Assembly: GCA_017626595.1 (NCBI GenBank)
Contig: JAGAIJ010000097.1
Span: 1 to 49,598 of the forward strand
DNA: 49,598 bases
Direction: 5' to 3'
Source: Clostridia bacterium
GTDB lineage: Bacteria; Bacillota; Clostridia; Monoglobales; Monoglobaceae
Shown here: piece by piece, positions 24,440 to 33,277 of the stretch
How positions within the stretch are numbered: position 1 is the first letter of the stretch
Layout: each line of letters begins with the position of its first letter
Program-made: the position numbers and the translations under genes
The notes under the pieces: model-generated
What the model saw: the letters and a program-made list of their open reading frames with translations, nothing else
Databases searched by the model: none
Told to the model about the DNA's origin: nothing

Positions 24440-25634
24440 AGAGAACCTCCCCTTTTTTTATAAGTTCAATTGCTTTTTTAAGCTGCAATTCCTCTTCCTC
24501 CACAACAAAATCTGCGTCAATTCCTATGCCGTGAATTTTTGTACCCTTTGGTGTAAGATACATGGAATCTGTAAACTTCAATATACTTCCGTCACGGAAG
24601 GTAATCGGAGTCTGTGTTACGCCTTTTCCGTAGGTTGTAATTCCCACTGTTTCTGCTAAATCATAATCCTTAAGTGCGCCGATTAAAATTTCGCTGGCAC
24701 TTGCAGTTCCCTTATTCTGCAAAATCACCATAGGCACCTTTGTTTTGCCCTCTGTGGCGTCATAATACCTTTCTCTTCCGCCTCTGCCCTGTGTATAAAC
24801 TATTGTTCCGTTATCTATAAACATATCAGCAATAGCAATAGCCTCGCTCATATACCCACCTGCATTGTCGCGAAGGTCAAGAATAAGACTTTCCATACCC
24901 TTATGAGCTAAATCATTAAAGAATGTCACAAACTCTCTGGCTGTATTTTCGCCAAACTGTGTAATCTGGATATACCCTATATTATCCTCCAGCATTTCGC
25001 CTTTCACAGTTTCAATAGTTATACTTCTTCTTTCGATTGTAACATCCTCTTCTTTTCCGGAATCTGCCTTTCTCACAGTTAGAGTTACCTTTGTACCTGC
25101 CACGCCACGCATATTGTCCGCAGCTTCAGAATACTTGTCTCCCGTATAGGCTACTCCGTCAACCTTAAGGATTTTATCCCCTGTTCGAAGACCTGCCTCG
25201 TAAGCAGGCGAATCCACAGTTGCCGCCACAATTTCTATTGTGTTATCAGTCATATTATTTGTAATTGTAAGGCCTACTCCCTCATAGTCCCCTGCATTTA
25301 TCCCAAGCATAAAGTCCTCTGCATATTCTGCAGGTATATACTCTGTAAATGGGTCAAGAGGAGTCATAGCAACACCTGTGATTGCAAAATCTGCAAAAGA
25401 ATCCTCGTCAATTTCCTGATAATAGTTATTCTTCAGGATATTTATAGCAGTTCTGAATTTAAGGAAATCCCCAAAGTTCTTAATACCGAATGGATTTATT
25501 ATAACAATCCCGAAAATTACGCCCACTAAAAAAACAGAAATATATTTTAAGATTCTGTAAAACCTGCCCTCTTTCTTTTCAGGCTTTTCATTTTCAGGCA
25601 TATTGTTTTCAGGAATAACATTAAAATCTTCCAT
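24432..25634 (-). CDS. S41 C-terminal processing protease with PDZ domain (CtpA/CtpB type)
   Basis: This is a membrane-anchored serine protease acting outside the membrane. The 400-residue product has a membrane segment (about 29-47), an N-terminal cap, a PDZ domain (about 115-190, GVGLTITNN to VRKADSGKE) and the S41 core. The Ser-Lys dyad region is KGTASASEI (S312/S314) and TYGKG (K337). It lies between an M23 hydrolase gene and an unknown gene, in the FtsEX-linked operon, a position often held by Ctp proteases that process envelope hydrolases or signalling proteins. Substrate unknown. Confidence 0.92.
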   Translation of the reverse strand: MEDFNVIPENNMPENEKPEKKEGRFYRILKYISVFLVGVIFGIVIINPFGIKNFGDFLKFRTAINILKNNYYQEIDEDSFADFAITGVAMTPLDPFTEYIPAEYAEDFMLGINAGDYEGVGLTITNNMTDNTIEIVAATVDSPAYEAGLRTGDKILKVDGVAYTGDKYSEAADNMRGVAGTKVTLTVRKADSGKEEDVTIERRSITIETVKGEMLEDNIGYIQITQFGENTAREFVTFFNDLAHKGMESLILDLRDNAGGYMSEAIAIADMFIDNGTIVYTQGRGGRERYYDATEGKTKVPMVILQNKGTASASEILIGALKDYDLAETVGITTYGKGVTQTPITFRDGSILKFTDSMYLTPKGTKIHGIGIDADFVVEEEELQLKKAIELIKKGEVLSE

Positions 25635-25653
25635 AAAACTCTCCTTATAAGTT

Positions 25654-25677
25654 TTGCGGACGGAAACCCGCCCGCAA
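25654..25677 (-). other. Intercistronic GC-rich hairpin between the M23 and S41 genes
   Basis: TTGCGGACGG (25654-25663) pairs with 25668-25677 over ten positions, one as G-U in RNA, with a 4-base loop. No U run follows on the minus strand, so it looks like a processing or stability element rather than a terminator. Confidence 0.6.
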
Positions 25678-25709
25678 TATTATTCTATTATTCTTATGTA
25701 CTTTTATTC

Positions 25710-26855
25710 TTAGAAATAGGTCATTGGGTCAACTGCCACACCGTTTATCATAATCTCAAAATGGAGATGAGGTCCTGTGGAGTTACCTGTTGAGCCAACC
25801 TTACCGATAATCTGTCCCTTGGTAACACTTTGTCCGTTGGAACAGCCGATTGTACTCATATGAGCATAAAGGGTGGACTTACCGCCGCCGTGGTCAATAA
25901 TTACACAGTTTCCGTAACCTGAATACCAGCCTGCAAGGGTAACAGTTCCCGAATTTGCAGCATAAATATTTGTGCCGAAAGATGCACCGATATCAACCCC
26001 TGTATGCTTCTTCCATACACCTGTAACAGGGTTCTTTCTGTTAGGCGAGAAGTGGGAGGTTATGTATGTAGTTGTAGCAGGCCACAAAAATTCACCGCCT
26101 ACATAACTACTTGAATCAGACTTACTTAAAGACCCCGAAATCATAGCCTTGAGTCTGTCCATATTTGCCTGTTCTTCGTCAATTACTCTCTGGTATGCTT
26201 TTGCATCCTTTTCAAGCTCAGCAACAAGTCTTTGCTGTTCCTTAAGCTTTTCATCAAGTCCCGATTTCTTCACATCAAGTTCTTTTTTATCAGCAAGCTG
26301 TTGTTCTTTCATTTCCTCAATCTCGTCGTAGGACTTCTGAATCTGCTCCTTAACAGCTTCCATTTCGTCAAAAATTTTTTTATCGTAGCTTGAAACTTCC
26401 TGTGCAATATTCAGTTTATCTACAAAATCCGAAAAGCTTTCTGCAGAGAACAAAAGCTCTAAATATGATGTGGGCCCCTCCTCGCACATAATGCGAAAAC
26501 GCTCCTTAAACACATCATATTTCCTTTGTGCCTCTTTCTTTGCTTCTTCAAGCTTAACCTCTTCCTCTTTAAGTTTCTTATCAGTTTCTTCAATTTTGGC
26601 GTTTACGCCGTCAATTTCAGCCTGCAAAGCTCCTGCCTCTTTTTCGATAGACTCCATATCGCTTAAAGTTTCAACCTTTTTCTTCGCAGTCTTATTTAAA
26701 TTTTTCTGTGCCTCTTCTTTTTTCTGCTGTGCCTCAATATATTCCTGGTCAGCTGTGGCACCATAAATAAGAGAAGTTGAAATGGACACACAAAATACAA
26801 CTATAAAAACTATGGCAATAAATAATGCAGTAATCTTTACCCATTTTCTGTCCAT
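25710..26855 (-). CDS. M23 peptidoglycan hydrolase with coiled coil (EnvC/PcsB-like)
   Basis: This is a secreted or anchored endopeptidase whose activity is expected to be gated by FtsEX. The 381-residue product has an N-terminal signal/anchor (about 8-32), a long coiled coil (about 36-240) and a LytM domain (about 255-381). All zinc and catalytic residues are present: H284 and D288 in HTGVDIG, H332 in YAHM, and H363/H365 in HLHFE. Coiled-coil plus LytM architecture beside ftsEX is the EnvC arrangement, so it is the likely effector of FtsX. It is separated from ftsX by about a dozen bases. Confidence 0.93.
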   Translation of the reverse strand: MDRKWVKITALFIAIVFIVVFCVSISTSLIYGATADQEYIEAQQKKEEAQKNLNKTAKKKVETLSDMESIEKEAGALQAEIDGVNAKIEETDKKLKEEEVKLEEAKKEAQRKYDVFKERFRIMCEEGPTSYLELLFSAESFSDFVDKLNIAQEVSSYDKKIFDEMEAVKEQIQKSYDEIEEMKEQQLADKKELDVKKSGLDEKLKEQQRLVAELEKDAKAYQRVIDEEQANMDRLKAMISGSLSKSDSSSYVGGEFLWPATTTYITSHFSPNRKNPVTGVWKKHTGVDIGASFGTNIYAANSGTVTLAGWYSGYGNCVIIDHGGGKSTLYAHMSTIGCSNGQSVTKGQIIGKVGSTGNSTGPHLHFEIMINGVAVDPMTYF

Positions 26856-26867
26856 TTTTATTTCCTC

Positions 26868-27752
26868 CTATGCTTCAAGATATTTTCTTATGGAAGTTAT
26901 ACTTCCCACTACGCCGATAACAGTTCCAACCAAAAGGAAACCGATACTTATTGTTTTAAGCATTTCAGGAACACCTAAAATCACAATAGGGTCCATAAAT
27001 TCACGGATTGACGGAACAAAAGCTCCGTAGCCCAAAAGCACAATCACAGCCGCAACAAAGGAGCCCATAAAGCCTAAAATCATACCCTCTACGATAAATG
27101 GCCAGCGTATGAACCAGTTTGTAGCGCCCACATATCTCATAATCTGTATTTCCTTCTGTCTTGAAACCATTCCAAGCTTGATTGTGTTTGAGATTATGAA
27201 AATTGAAATAAGCATAAGTCCAAGTATAAACCACAGTGTAACATGGCGGACTGTGTTTGTGATTGCAACAACTTTATTTATAAGGTCAAGGCTGTTTTTA
27301 ACCTCTTCAACACCTTTAACCTTTGACGCCGCCTCAATTGTTTCGGCTGCCTTGTTTATATCCTCTAAAACAAGGATACAGGAATCTCTTAAAGGGTTAT
27401 CGGAGGCCAGTGTGTCAACAACATCAGCCTCATCCTGATAATAATTTTCTTTATAGGTCTTAAAGCGTTCTTCCTTTGTATAAGGAATAACTTCTTTTAC
27501 ATTGTCAAGCTCCTCAAGTCCGCTTCTTACAGAACGGAAGTCGTCAACATCAGCCCCATGAGGAAGATAAACATTTATCTGACACTGCTCCTGAATCTGC
27601 TCAGTTACGCCGTTTAAGTTTGCACCGATAATTATAAAAATTCCAAGGAGCATCATACTTGCAGTTACAATACAAATTGAAAGGAGTGACATAAGGCTGT
27701 TGGAAATAACGCCCTTAAAGCCCTGAGTTACAAAATACTTGATTTTACTCAT
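26868..27752 (-). CDS. ftsX: Cell division ABC transporter permease-like protein FtsX
   Basis: FtsX is the membrane partner of FtsE and transmits ATP-driven movement to a peptidoglycan hydrolase outside. From ATG 27752 the protein has 294 residues and starts [18 protein letters not shown]. It has four membrane segments, with a large extracellular loop (about 48-160) after the first and the conserved FIISNTIKLGMVSRQKEIQIMRYVGAT cytoplasmic region. An upstream ATG at 27782 is open, but the chosen start fits family N-termini; it overlaps the ftsE end by eight bases. Confidence 0.94.
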   Translation of the reverse strand: MSKIKYFVTQGFKGVISNSLMSLLSICIVTASMMLLGIFIIIGANLNGVTEQIQEQCQINVYLPHGADVDDFRSVRSGLEELDNVKEVIPYTKEERFKTYKENYYQDEADVVDTLASDNPLRDSCILVLEDINKAAETIEAASKVKGVEEVKNSLDLINKVVAITNTVRHVTLWFILGLMLISIFIISNTIKLGMVSRQKEIQIMRYVGATNWFIRWPFIVEGMILGFMGSFVAAVIVLLGYGAFVPSIREFMDPIVILGVPEMLKTISIGFLLVGTVIGVVGSITSIRKYLEA

Positions 27753-28434
27753 CGTAACCGTACGCCCCCTTCTCTTCATCACGGACCAGAACGCCGTCTT
27801 CTATTGCAAGAACTCTCTTTTTCATTCCATCAACGAAATCCTTTGCGTGAGTTGCAACAATCATAGTTGTTCCGTGCTGGTTAATTTCTTCCAGAAGTGC
27901 CATGATTTCCTTTGCAGTATCAGGGTCAAGGTTACCTGTAGGCTCGTCTGCAATTATAACAGGCGGGTTATTGGCAAGAGCACGGGCTAAAGCCACTCTC
28001 TGCTTCTCGCCACCTGAAAGCTGGTCAGGTCTGTCCTTTGCCTTATTGGAAAGTCCAACCATAGCAAGAACCACAGGCACTCTCTTTCTTATTGCTCTTT
28101 TGCTTGCGCCGATTACCTGCATTGCAAAAGCAACATTTTCATATACAGTTTTATTTGGAAGAAGTCTGAAATCCTGGAAAACCATACCGATTGAGCGTCT
28201 TAAATACGGAATATCCTTCTTTTTCATATTGCAGACATCAAAGCCGTTTACAATAATTTTACCGCTGTCTGCAATCTCCTCACGGATAATAAGCTCAGTT
28301 ATAGTAGATTTACCTGCACCCGACGGGCCAACAAGGAACACAAATTCCCCTTTGTCAATAAAAAAGGAAACATCCTTTGTAGCCTTAACGTGGTTTTCAG
28401 CATAAATTTTGGATACATTCTTGAATTCAATCAT
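27745..28434 (-). CDS. ftsE: Cell division ATP-binding protein FtsE
   Basis: FtsE is the ATPase of the FtsEX complex. The 229-residue product has Walker [10 protein letters not shown] (36-44), a Q-loop at VFQDFRLL, the ABC signature [15 protein letters not shown] and Walker [13 protein letters not shown] with the H-loop in [10 protein letters not shown]. It lies 18 bases after the PucR/CdaR-type regulator gene. Confidence 0.96.
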   Translation of the reverse strand: MIEFKNVSKIYAENHVKATKDVSFFIDKGEFVFLVGPSGAGKSTITELIIREEIADSGKIIVNGFDVCNMKKKDIPYLRRSIGMVFQDFRLLPNKTVYENVAFAMQVIGASKRAIRKRVPVVLAMVGLSNKAKDRPDQLSGGEKQRVALARALANNPPVIIADEPTGNLDPDTAKEIMALLEEINQHGTTMIVATHAKDFVDGMKKRVLAIEDGVLVRDEEKGAYGYDE

Positions 28435-28452
28435 AAGAATTAGCCTTTCAGA

Positions 28453-29532
28453 TTACATTTTTGTAGGTGAATTGGTTAAATATTTGCTTACCATCATGGC
28501 AAACTTAAATATGATTGCATCGTCAAATTCTCTTAAGTCAAGTCCCGTAATCTTCTTGATTTTATCGAGTCTGTAAACAAGAGTGTTACGGTGAACAAAG
28601 AGTTTTCTTGAAGTTTCTGAAACGTTTAAGTTATTTTCAAAGAACTTCTGCACAGTATAAATTGTTTCGCTGTCTAAAACGTCAATTGATTCCTTTTTAA
28701 GAACTTCGTTTAAGAAGAGCTCGCAAAGTGTTGTAGGGAGCTGGTAAATAAGTCTGCCGATACCTAAGTTGTCGTAGCTCACAATTGTCTTTTCAGTATC
28801 AAATACCTTGCCTACTTCAAGGGCAATTCTTGATTCCCTGTAAGCACGGGCAAGCTCCTGAATTGTATTTGCAACTGTGGAAATACCCACAGAACACTTA
28901 ACCATAGCTTCAGCAGAAATTGCGTCATCAATATTTCTTGCATAAGTGTATACATCATCATTTTCAGAACGGAGTTCCTTTATAATTGCTACGTCATTAT
29001 CGTCAATTCTAACAACAAAATCGTGTTCTTTATCAGGGAAAATGCCTTTAAGAATATCAACAATAGAAACCTCGGACTGCTTATAAGTTCTCACTAAAAG
29101 CACAACTCTCGGGCATTCAATTGAGAGGTGAAGCTCCTTTGTTCTGTAAATTACATCGCTTGGGAGAACGTTGTCTAAGATTACATTTTTAACAAAACTG
29201 TTTCTGTCAAATTTTTCGTCATAATACTGCTTAACGGTAACAAAATGAGTTCCTAAAATTGCACAGTAGCCCTTTGCAGTATCGTCTGTACCCTCACAGA
29301 ATACAACATACTCTGTCTTGTTATAGGACTTGATTTTTCTCACGCAGTAGCCGTCAATCATTTTCTCATCTGCAGTAGATTCAAAAATCCGCATTATATT
29401 TTCCTTGTATATACCCACCTTGGATTCATCAGAGCAGGCAATAACAAATCCAGCCTCATCAATGATACCGATAATACGGTTTATATCATTTTTGAACTGG
29501 TTACATGTATTCTGAAACATTCTGTTTTGCAT
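28453..29532 (-). CDS. PucR/CdaR-type transcriptional regulator
   Basis: The 359-residue product has an N-terminal ligand-sensing region that looks like the diacid-recognition domain (NDINRIIGIIDEAGFVIACSDESKVG). A central GGDEF-like or intermediate region follows. The C-terminal helix-turn-helix of the PucR/CdaR family is NVSETSRKLFVHRNTLVYRLDKIKKITGLDLREF (in two runs about 306-342). The family name is secure; the ligand and targets are not. It is the first gene before ftsE and shares its transcript. No sugar-diacid genes are nearby, so a catabolic role is unlikely here. Confidence 0.85.
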   Translation of the reverse strand: MQNRMFQNTCNQFKNDINRIIGIIDEAGFVIACSDESKVGIYKENIMRIFESTADEKMIDGYCVRKIKSYNKTEYVVFCEGTDDTAKGYCAILGTHFVTVKQYYDEKFDRNSFVKNVILDNVLPSDVIYRTKELHLSIECPRVVLLVRTYKQSEVSIVDILKGIFPDKEHDFVVRIDDNDVAIIKELRSENDDVYTYARNIDDAISAEAMVKCSVGISTVANTIQELARAYRESRIALEVGKVFDTEKTIVSYDNLGIGRLIYQLPTTLCELFLNEVLKKESIDVLDSETIYTVQKFFENNLNVSETSRKLFVHRNTLVYRLDKIKKITGLDLREFDDAIIFKFAMMVSKYLTNSPTKM

Positions 29533-29571
29533 AAGGTCATCCCCCTACATTTATCTTACATAGTTACATAT

Positions 29572-29600
29572 ATTATAACCTTTTTTTCCTGTAAAAGCAA
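29572..29600 (-). promoter_or_regulatory. Promoter of the regulator-ftsEX unit
   Basis: The minus strand has -35 TTGCTT (29595-29600), 17-base spacer, -10 TATAAT (29572-29577). It is divergent from the apgM promoter about 70 bases away. Confidence 0.8.
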
Positions 29601-29669
29601 GAATTTTTATACAAATTCACCAAAAAACCATAAATTCCCTATTAAATTTTCCTATATATGCCTTAATAA

Positions 29670-29699
29670 ATTGACAAATCTGTCAATTTCTTATATACT
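29670..29699 (+). promoter_or_regulatory. apgM promoter with a palindrome over the -35 box
   Basis: -35 TTGACA (29671-29676), 17-base spacer, -10 TATACT (29694-29699). A perfect inverted repeat, ATTGACA-AATC-TGTCAAT (29670-29687), covers the -35 box and part of the spacer, suggesting an operator. The regulator is unknown. Confidence 0.85.
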
Positions 29700-29747
29700 A
29701 ACAGGGAAAAGTAGCAGAGAATATCGTATCAGCAAAGGAGAATTACT

Positions 29748-30950
29748 ATGAAATATATTGTTGTTTTATGCGACGGTGCAGCAGACGTACCTGTTGAGGA
29801 ATTAGGCGGAAAAACTCCCCTTGAGTATGCAAACAAACCAAATATTGATAAGCTCGCATCCTTAGGAGAAATGGGAATGGTCAGAACTGTTCCGGGCAAT
29901 CTCCCACCGGGTTCAGACGTTGCAAACCTTGCAGTATTCGGTTATGACCCTATGAAATATTACACAGGCCGTTCACCACTTGAGGCTATGAGTATGGGAG
30001 TTGAGCTTCTTCTCACAGACACAACCTTCAGAGCAAACGTTGTTACCCTCTCCGACGAGGAAAACTACGCTGACAAAACCATGGTGGACTACAGCTCCGA
30101 CGAAATTTCCACAGAGGAAGCAAGAGAGCTTATTAAGGCTGTGAATGACGCTTTAAGGACTGAGGAATACGAATTTTTCGGCGGAATCAGTTACAGACAT
30201 CTTCTTGTATGGCACAACAGGGAAAATGACTTCCCATTCCTTACACCGCCTCACGATATTTCAGGCAAGGTTGTTGAAGAATATCTCCCTGAAAACCCAA
30301 TTCTTCGCACTCTTATGGAAAAGAGCTACGAAATTTTAAAGGACCACCCGATAAACAAGAACAGAATTGCCCGCGGACTTCACCCTGCCAACTCAATCTG
30401 GATTTGGGGCAACGGCACAAGACCTGACCTTGACACTTATGAAAAGAAATTCGGCATAAAGGGTGCAGTTATCTCCGCAGTTGACCTTATCAAAGGTATC
30501 GGCGTCTGTGCAGGCCTTGACGTTCTTGATATTGAGGGTGCTACAGGCACAGTTCACACAAACTTTGACGGCAAGGCAAATGCCGCAATTGACGCTTTAA
30601 GAAATGGTGCTGACTTTGTCTATATTCATTTAGAGGGCGCAGATGAAGCAGGCCACCGTCACGAAATCGACAACAAGGTTAAGGCAATCGAGCTTATTGA
30701 CGAAAAAATTGTGGGGCCTGTGCTTAAGGCTATGGAGGATGACGGCGAAGACTATGCAGTTTTAGTTATGCCTGACCATCCTACACCACTTTCACTTATG
30801 ACGCATACTTCTTCTCCAATTCCGTATATTATATATAAGAACAATAATTGCGGTGAGAAGAAAGACGTAAGATACACAGAAAAGGAAGCTGAAAAGACAG
30901 GAATATTCGTGGAAGACGGATACACACTTATCACAAAGCTTTTTGCATAA
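29748..30950 (+). CDS. apgM: ApgM-type cofactor-independent phosphoglycerate mutase family protein
   Basis: This belongs to the alkaline phosphatase superfamily, archaeal-type iPGAM branch. The 400-residue product begins MKYIVVLCDGAADVP, with metal ligand D9, and has the catalytic serine region LPPGSDVANLAVFGYDP (S56). Other ligands are in HLEGADEAGHRHE and MPDHPTP. The annotated reaction is 3-phosphoglycerate to 2-phosphoglycerate, but some bacterial members of this family act as homoserine kinases, so the substrate is open. The window also has a canonical gpmI, making a non-glycolytic role plausible. AAAGGAG precedes the ATG. Confidence 0.88.
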   Translation: MKYIVVLCDGAADVPVEELGGKTPLEYANKPNIDKLASLGEMGMVRTVPGNLPPGSDVANLAVFGYDPMKYYTGRSPLEAMSMGVELLLTDTTFRANVVTLSDEENYADKTMVDYSSDEISTEEARELIKAVNDALRTEEYEFFGGISYRHLLVWHNRENDFPFLTPPHDISGKVVEEYLPENPILRTLMEKSYEILKDHPINKNRIARGLHPANSIWIWGNGTRPDLDTYEKKFGIKGAVISAVDLIKGIGVCAGLDVLDIEGATGTVHTNFDGKANAAIDALRNGADFVYIHLEGADEAGHRHEIDNKVKAIELIDEKIVGPVLKAMEDDGEDYAVLVMPDHPTPLSLMTHTSSPIPYIIYKNNNCGEKKDVRYTEKEAEKTGIFVEDGYTLITKLFA

Positions 30951-30974
30951 TTCTCTCCGCAGAAGGAGAAAATT
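30949..30974 (+). promoter_or_regulatory. Hairpin masking the ribosome site of the AI-2E family gene
   Basis: AATTCTCTCC (30949-30958) pairs with GGAGAAAATT (30965-30974) except for one mismatch, enclosing GCAGAA. The GGAG ribosome site is inside the stem, which fills the gap between the apgM stop and the next ATG at 30975. Translation of the second gene may depend on ribosomes finishing apgM. Confidence 0.55.
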
Positions 30975-31982
30975 ATGAGCCTTGAAAAATATATAAAGTA
31001 CGCAATCATAATAGCAGGAACGGTTTTAACGCTGTTCCTGCTTCCTTATGCCCTGAATTTATTTTTGCCCTTTATTCTTGCCTTTGTAGTAGCAGTTATG
31101 TGCCAGAAACCTCTTAAATTTCTGTCGGGAAAAGGTATGAGCCGTGGAATAGGCTCTGCGCTTTTAGTCACCGCCCTTGTTTCAGTTTTAATTTTCGTGT
31201 TTTTCTTTTTAGGCTACCAGCTCACCCTCAGAGTAAAGAGCTTTTTATCCTCTCTGCCTGACATCATTGCACAGGCAAAAAGCTCCTTTTCATTTCTTTG
31301 CGAAAAGCTTCCCATTCTCAAAAACTACTCTCTAACCGACATAACAAAAAACCTCTTTCCAAACGTATCAACCAAAGTATTTTCCTTTATGTCAGTTCTC
31401 CCCTCGGCACTTATGTTCTCAATTATGTTTATCCTGTCCCTGTTCTTTTTTATAAAGGACTACAAAAAAGTTACAACCTTTATAAAAGAAGCTCTGCCAC
31501 CAAAGGTAATAAAAAAAATACTGTATATTAAAAATACAGTATTTGACACATTCTTCAGTTATATCAGGGTACAGCTTATAATTATGTCCATGACCTTTCT
31601 TGTGGTTTCTCTCGCTCTTTGGATTTTAAAGGTTGACTACCCTGTGGTAATCGGCTTTATAACAGGGCTTGTTGATGCCCTGCCAATTTTCGGCACAGGC
31701 ATAATTTTAATCCCCTGGGCTGTTTTCTCTTTCCTGAAAAGAGATATATTCCTTGGAATCGGGCTTGTAATTTTACAGGTTATAGTTTTCCTCGTCCGTG
31801 AACTTGCAGAGCCAAAGCTTATGTCCACTCACCTTGGGCTTCACCCGATTTTATCCCTTATAAGCCTTTATATCGGTCTTAAATATTTCGGAGTGCTTGG
31901 GGCAATCATTACCCCTGTTTTAATGATTATTCCTGTAAGGCTAATAGGGGAAAATTTAGAGAAAAAGAAAAAAGCTGGTTAA
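30975..31982 (+). CDS. AI-2E/YtvI-like integral membrane protein
   Basis: The 335-residue product is a polytopic membrane protein of the AI-2E transporter family (formerly UPF0118). It has two helices at the N-terminus (about 10-42), one near 60-80, and a C-terminal group with GLVDALPIFGTGIILIPWA and the VRELAEPKLMSTHLGLHPILSLISLYIGLKYFG signature split over about 270-310. Members include the sporulation protein YtvI and Na+/H+ antiporters, so transport activity and substrate are uncertain. Second gene of the apgM unit, closed by a terminator. Confidence 0.85.
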   Translation: MSLEKYIKYAIIIAGTVLTLFLLPYALNLFLPFILAFVVAVMCQKPLKFLSGKGMSRGIGSALLVTALVSVLIFVFFFLGYQLTLRVKSFLSSLPDIIAQAKSSFSFLCEKLPILKNYSLTDITKNLFPNVSTKVFSFMSVLPSALMFSIMFILSLFFFIKDYKKVTTFIKEALPPKVIKKILYIKNTVFDTFFSYIRVQLIIMSMTFLVVSLALWILKVDYPVVIGFITGLVDALPIFGTGIILIPWAVFSFLKRDIFLGIGLVILQVIVFLVRELAEPKLMSTHLGLHPILSLISLYIGLKYFGVLGAIITPVLMIIPVRLIGENLEKKKKAG

Positions 31983-32000
31983 AACCAGCTTTTATTTTTT
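31967..32000. terminator. Bidirectional intrinsic terminator
   Basis: AAAGCTGGTT (31971-31980) pairs with AACCAGCTTT (31983-31992), loop AA, with A-rich left and T-rich right flanks. It ends the AI-2E gene on the plus strand and the facing membrane protein gene on the minus strand. Confidence 0.9.
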
Positions 32001-32504
32001 ATCAATGAGTGCAAGTTTGATAATGTAGTAAACAAATGCCACAATAAGATAAATTCCAATACCCCAGACTACAATGTCAAATCTCCAGTTTGTGTTAAGA
32101 GCATTTATAAATCCGTAAACTGACGGAACAGCCTTAAACATATTCATAACAGCCATTCTTACTGCACCGTAAACGTCAATGTTAAGCCATATACAAACCA
32201 AAGCAACAACAGTAAACATAATTGTATGACCCTTTGCCATTGGTGTACTGATTTTATTCATCATACCAAGGATGACTGTTGCCAGAGCAAAAACCGCAGA
32301 AAGAATTCCGAATCCTAAAAATACTTTCTGGGCAAGGGCAAAGTTTTCAAAACCTCTGCCGATTTCAAGACGCTTAAACCATATAGTAAGCATAATAGCA
32401 ATAAATCCATAGGTCAAGACAAGCATAAACCAGGATGTAAGCTTCTGGGATTTTTCTTCTCTTTCCTTTCTGGAAATAGCCTTTTCTTCTTTTGTCTTTG
32501 CCAT
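31992..32504 (-). CDS. Four-helix membrane protein of unknown function
   Basis: I do not recognise a family. The 170-residue product has a basic N-terminus (KEEKAISRKEREEKSQKL) and four membrane segments (about 24-42, 60-80, 92-112 and 143-164). The start at ATG 32504 is chosen over the GTG two codons upstream because AGGAGG is eight bases from the ATG and only two from the GTG. It follows rsmE by 12 bases and is probably cotranscribed with it. Confidence 0.78.
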   Translation of the reverse strand: MAKTKEEKAISRKEREEKSQKLTSWFMLVLTYGFIAIMLTIWFKRLEIGRGFENFALAQKVFLGFGILSAVFALATVILGMMNKISTPMAKGHTIMFTVVALVCIWLNIDVYGAVRMAVMNMFKAVPSVYGFINALNTNWRFDIVVWGIGIYLIVAFVYYIIKLALIDKK

Positions 32505-32516
32505 ATTCACAGCCTC

Positions 32517-33257
32517 CTAAATTTCGTCAAGTTCATACATAATTATTGAAATTACGGTGCTTCCCGCAGTTTCAGTTCTCAATATACGGCTTCCAAGTCC
32601 GATAGTTGAAATTTTATTTTCCTTTGCCAGCGTTACCTCGGCGTCCGAAAAGCCCCCCTCAGGGCCTACAATAAAGCCGACGTCTTTGCCGTTAAAGTCT
32701 TTTAAAAGCTCCTTAAGACCTCTTTGTCCCGAATGTCCCATTTCTTCATAGGGCATAAAGGCAAGGTCAAGTTCTTTAAGCATCTTAACAGCCTCGCTGA
32801 ATTTAACAGGTGTATGCACCTTTGGGACAAGTCCTCTTCCGCACTGCTTCACAGCCTCCACGGCAACTTTTTGCCACCGCTTCGTCTTGTCAGTTTTAGC
32901 CTTTTCGTCAAGCTTTAACACACATCTGTCCATTATAACAGGGACAACCTCATACACGCCAAGCTCCACAGCTTTCTGTATAATAGTTTCCATTTTCCCC
33001 GACTTGGGAAGTCCCTGAAAGAGATAAACCTTGGTTTCAGGCTCGGAGGTTGATTCCTCTTTGCCGATTATTTTTGCACGGCAGACCTTATTTTCAATCT
33101 CAACAAGCTCACATTCATACTGAAAACCGCTTCCGTCGAAAACAATAATTCTGTCGCCGATTTCCATACGCAAAACCTTTTTAATATGTCCCGCGTCCTC
33201 TATGAGCTCCGCAATATCATTTTTAATATTTTCAGGTTCCGTAAAAAATCTTCGCAT
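32517..33257 (-). CDS. rsmE: 16S rRNA (uracil-1498-N3)-methyltransferase RsmE
   Basis: RsmE is a SPOUT methyltransferase for U1498 of 16S rRNA. The 246-residue product begins MRRFFTEPENI. It has the PUA-like N-terminal domain and the knotted SAM site with IVGPEGGFSDAEV and LGSRILRTETA. It follows prmA, the standard order, but has its own promoter and a ribosome-site hairpin. Confidence 0.95.
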   Translation of the reverse strand: MRRFFTEPENIKNDIAELIEDAGHIKKVLRMEIGDRIIVFDGSGFQYECELVEIENKVCRAKIIGKEESTSEPETKVYLFQGLPKSGKMETIIQKAVELGVYEVVPVIMDRCVLKLDEKAKTDKTKRWQKVAVEAVKQCGRGLVPKVHTPVKFSEAVKMLKELDLAFMPYEEMGHSGQRGLKELLKDFNGKDVGFIVGPEGGFSDAEVTLAKENKISTIGLGSRILRTETAGSTVISIIMYELDEI

Positions 33258-33276
33258 AATCTACCTCATATAGATT
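33258..33276 (-). promoter_or_regulatory. Hairpin presenting the rsmE ribosome site in its loop
   Basis: On the minus strand AATCTA - TATGAGG - TAGATT abuts the rsmE start codon. The GAGG ribosome site lies in the 7-base loop of a 6-bp stem. The eno leader has the same design and nearly the same stem sequence. Confidence 0.5.
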
Positions 33277-33277
33277 C

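Noticed and set aside
27902-28405. 167-codon plus-strand frame opposite ftsE
   Set aside because: Shadow of the ftsE coding sequence; no ribosome site and low-complexity serine/threonine-rich translation.
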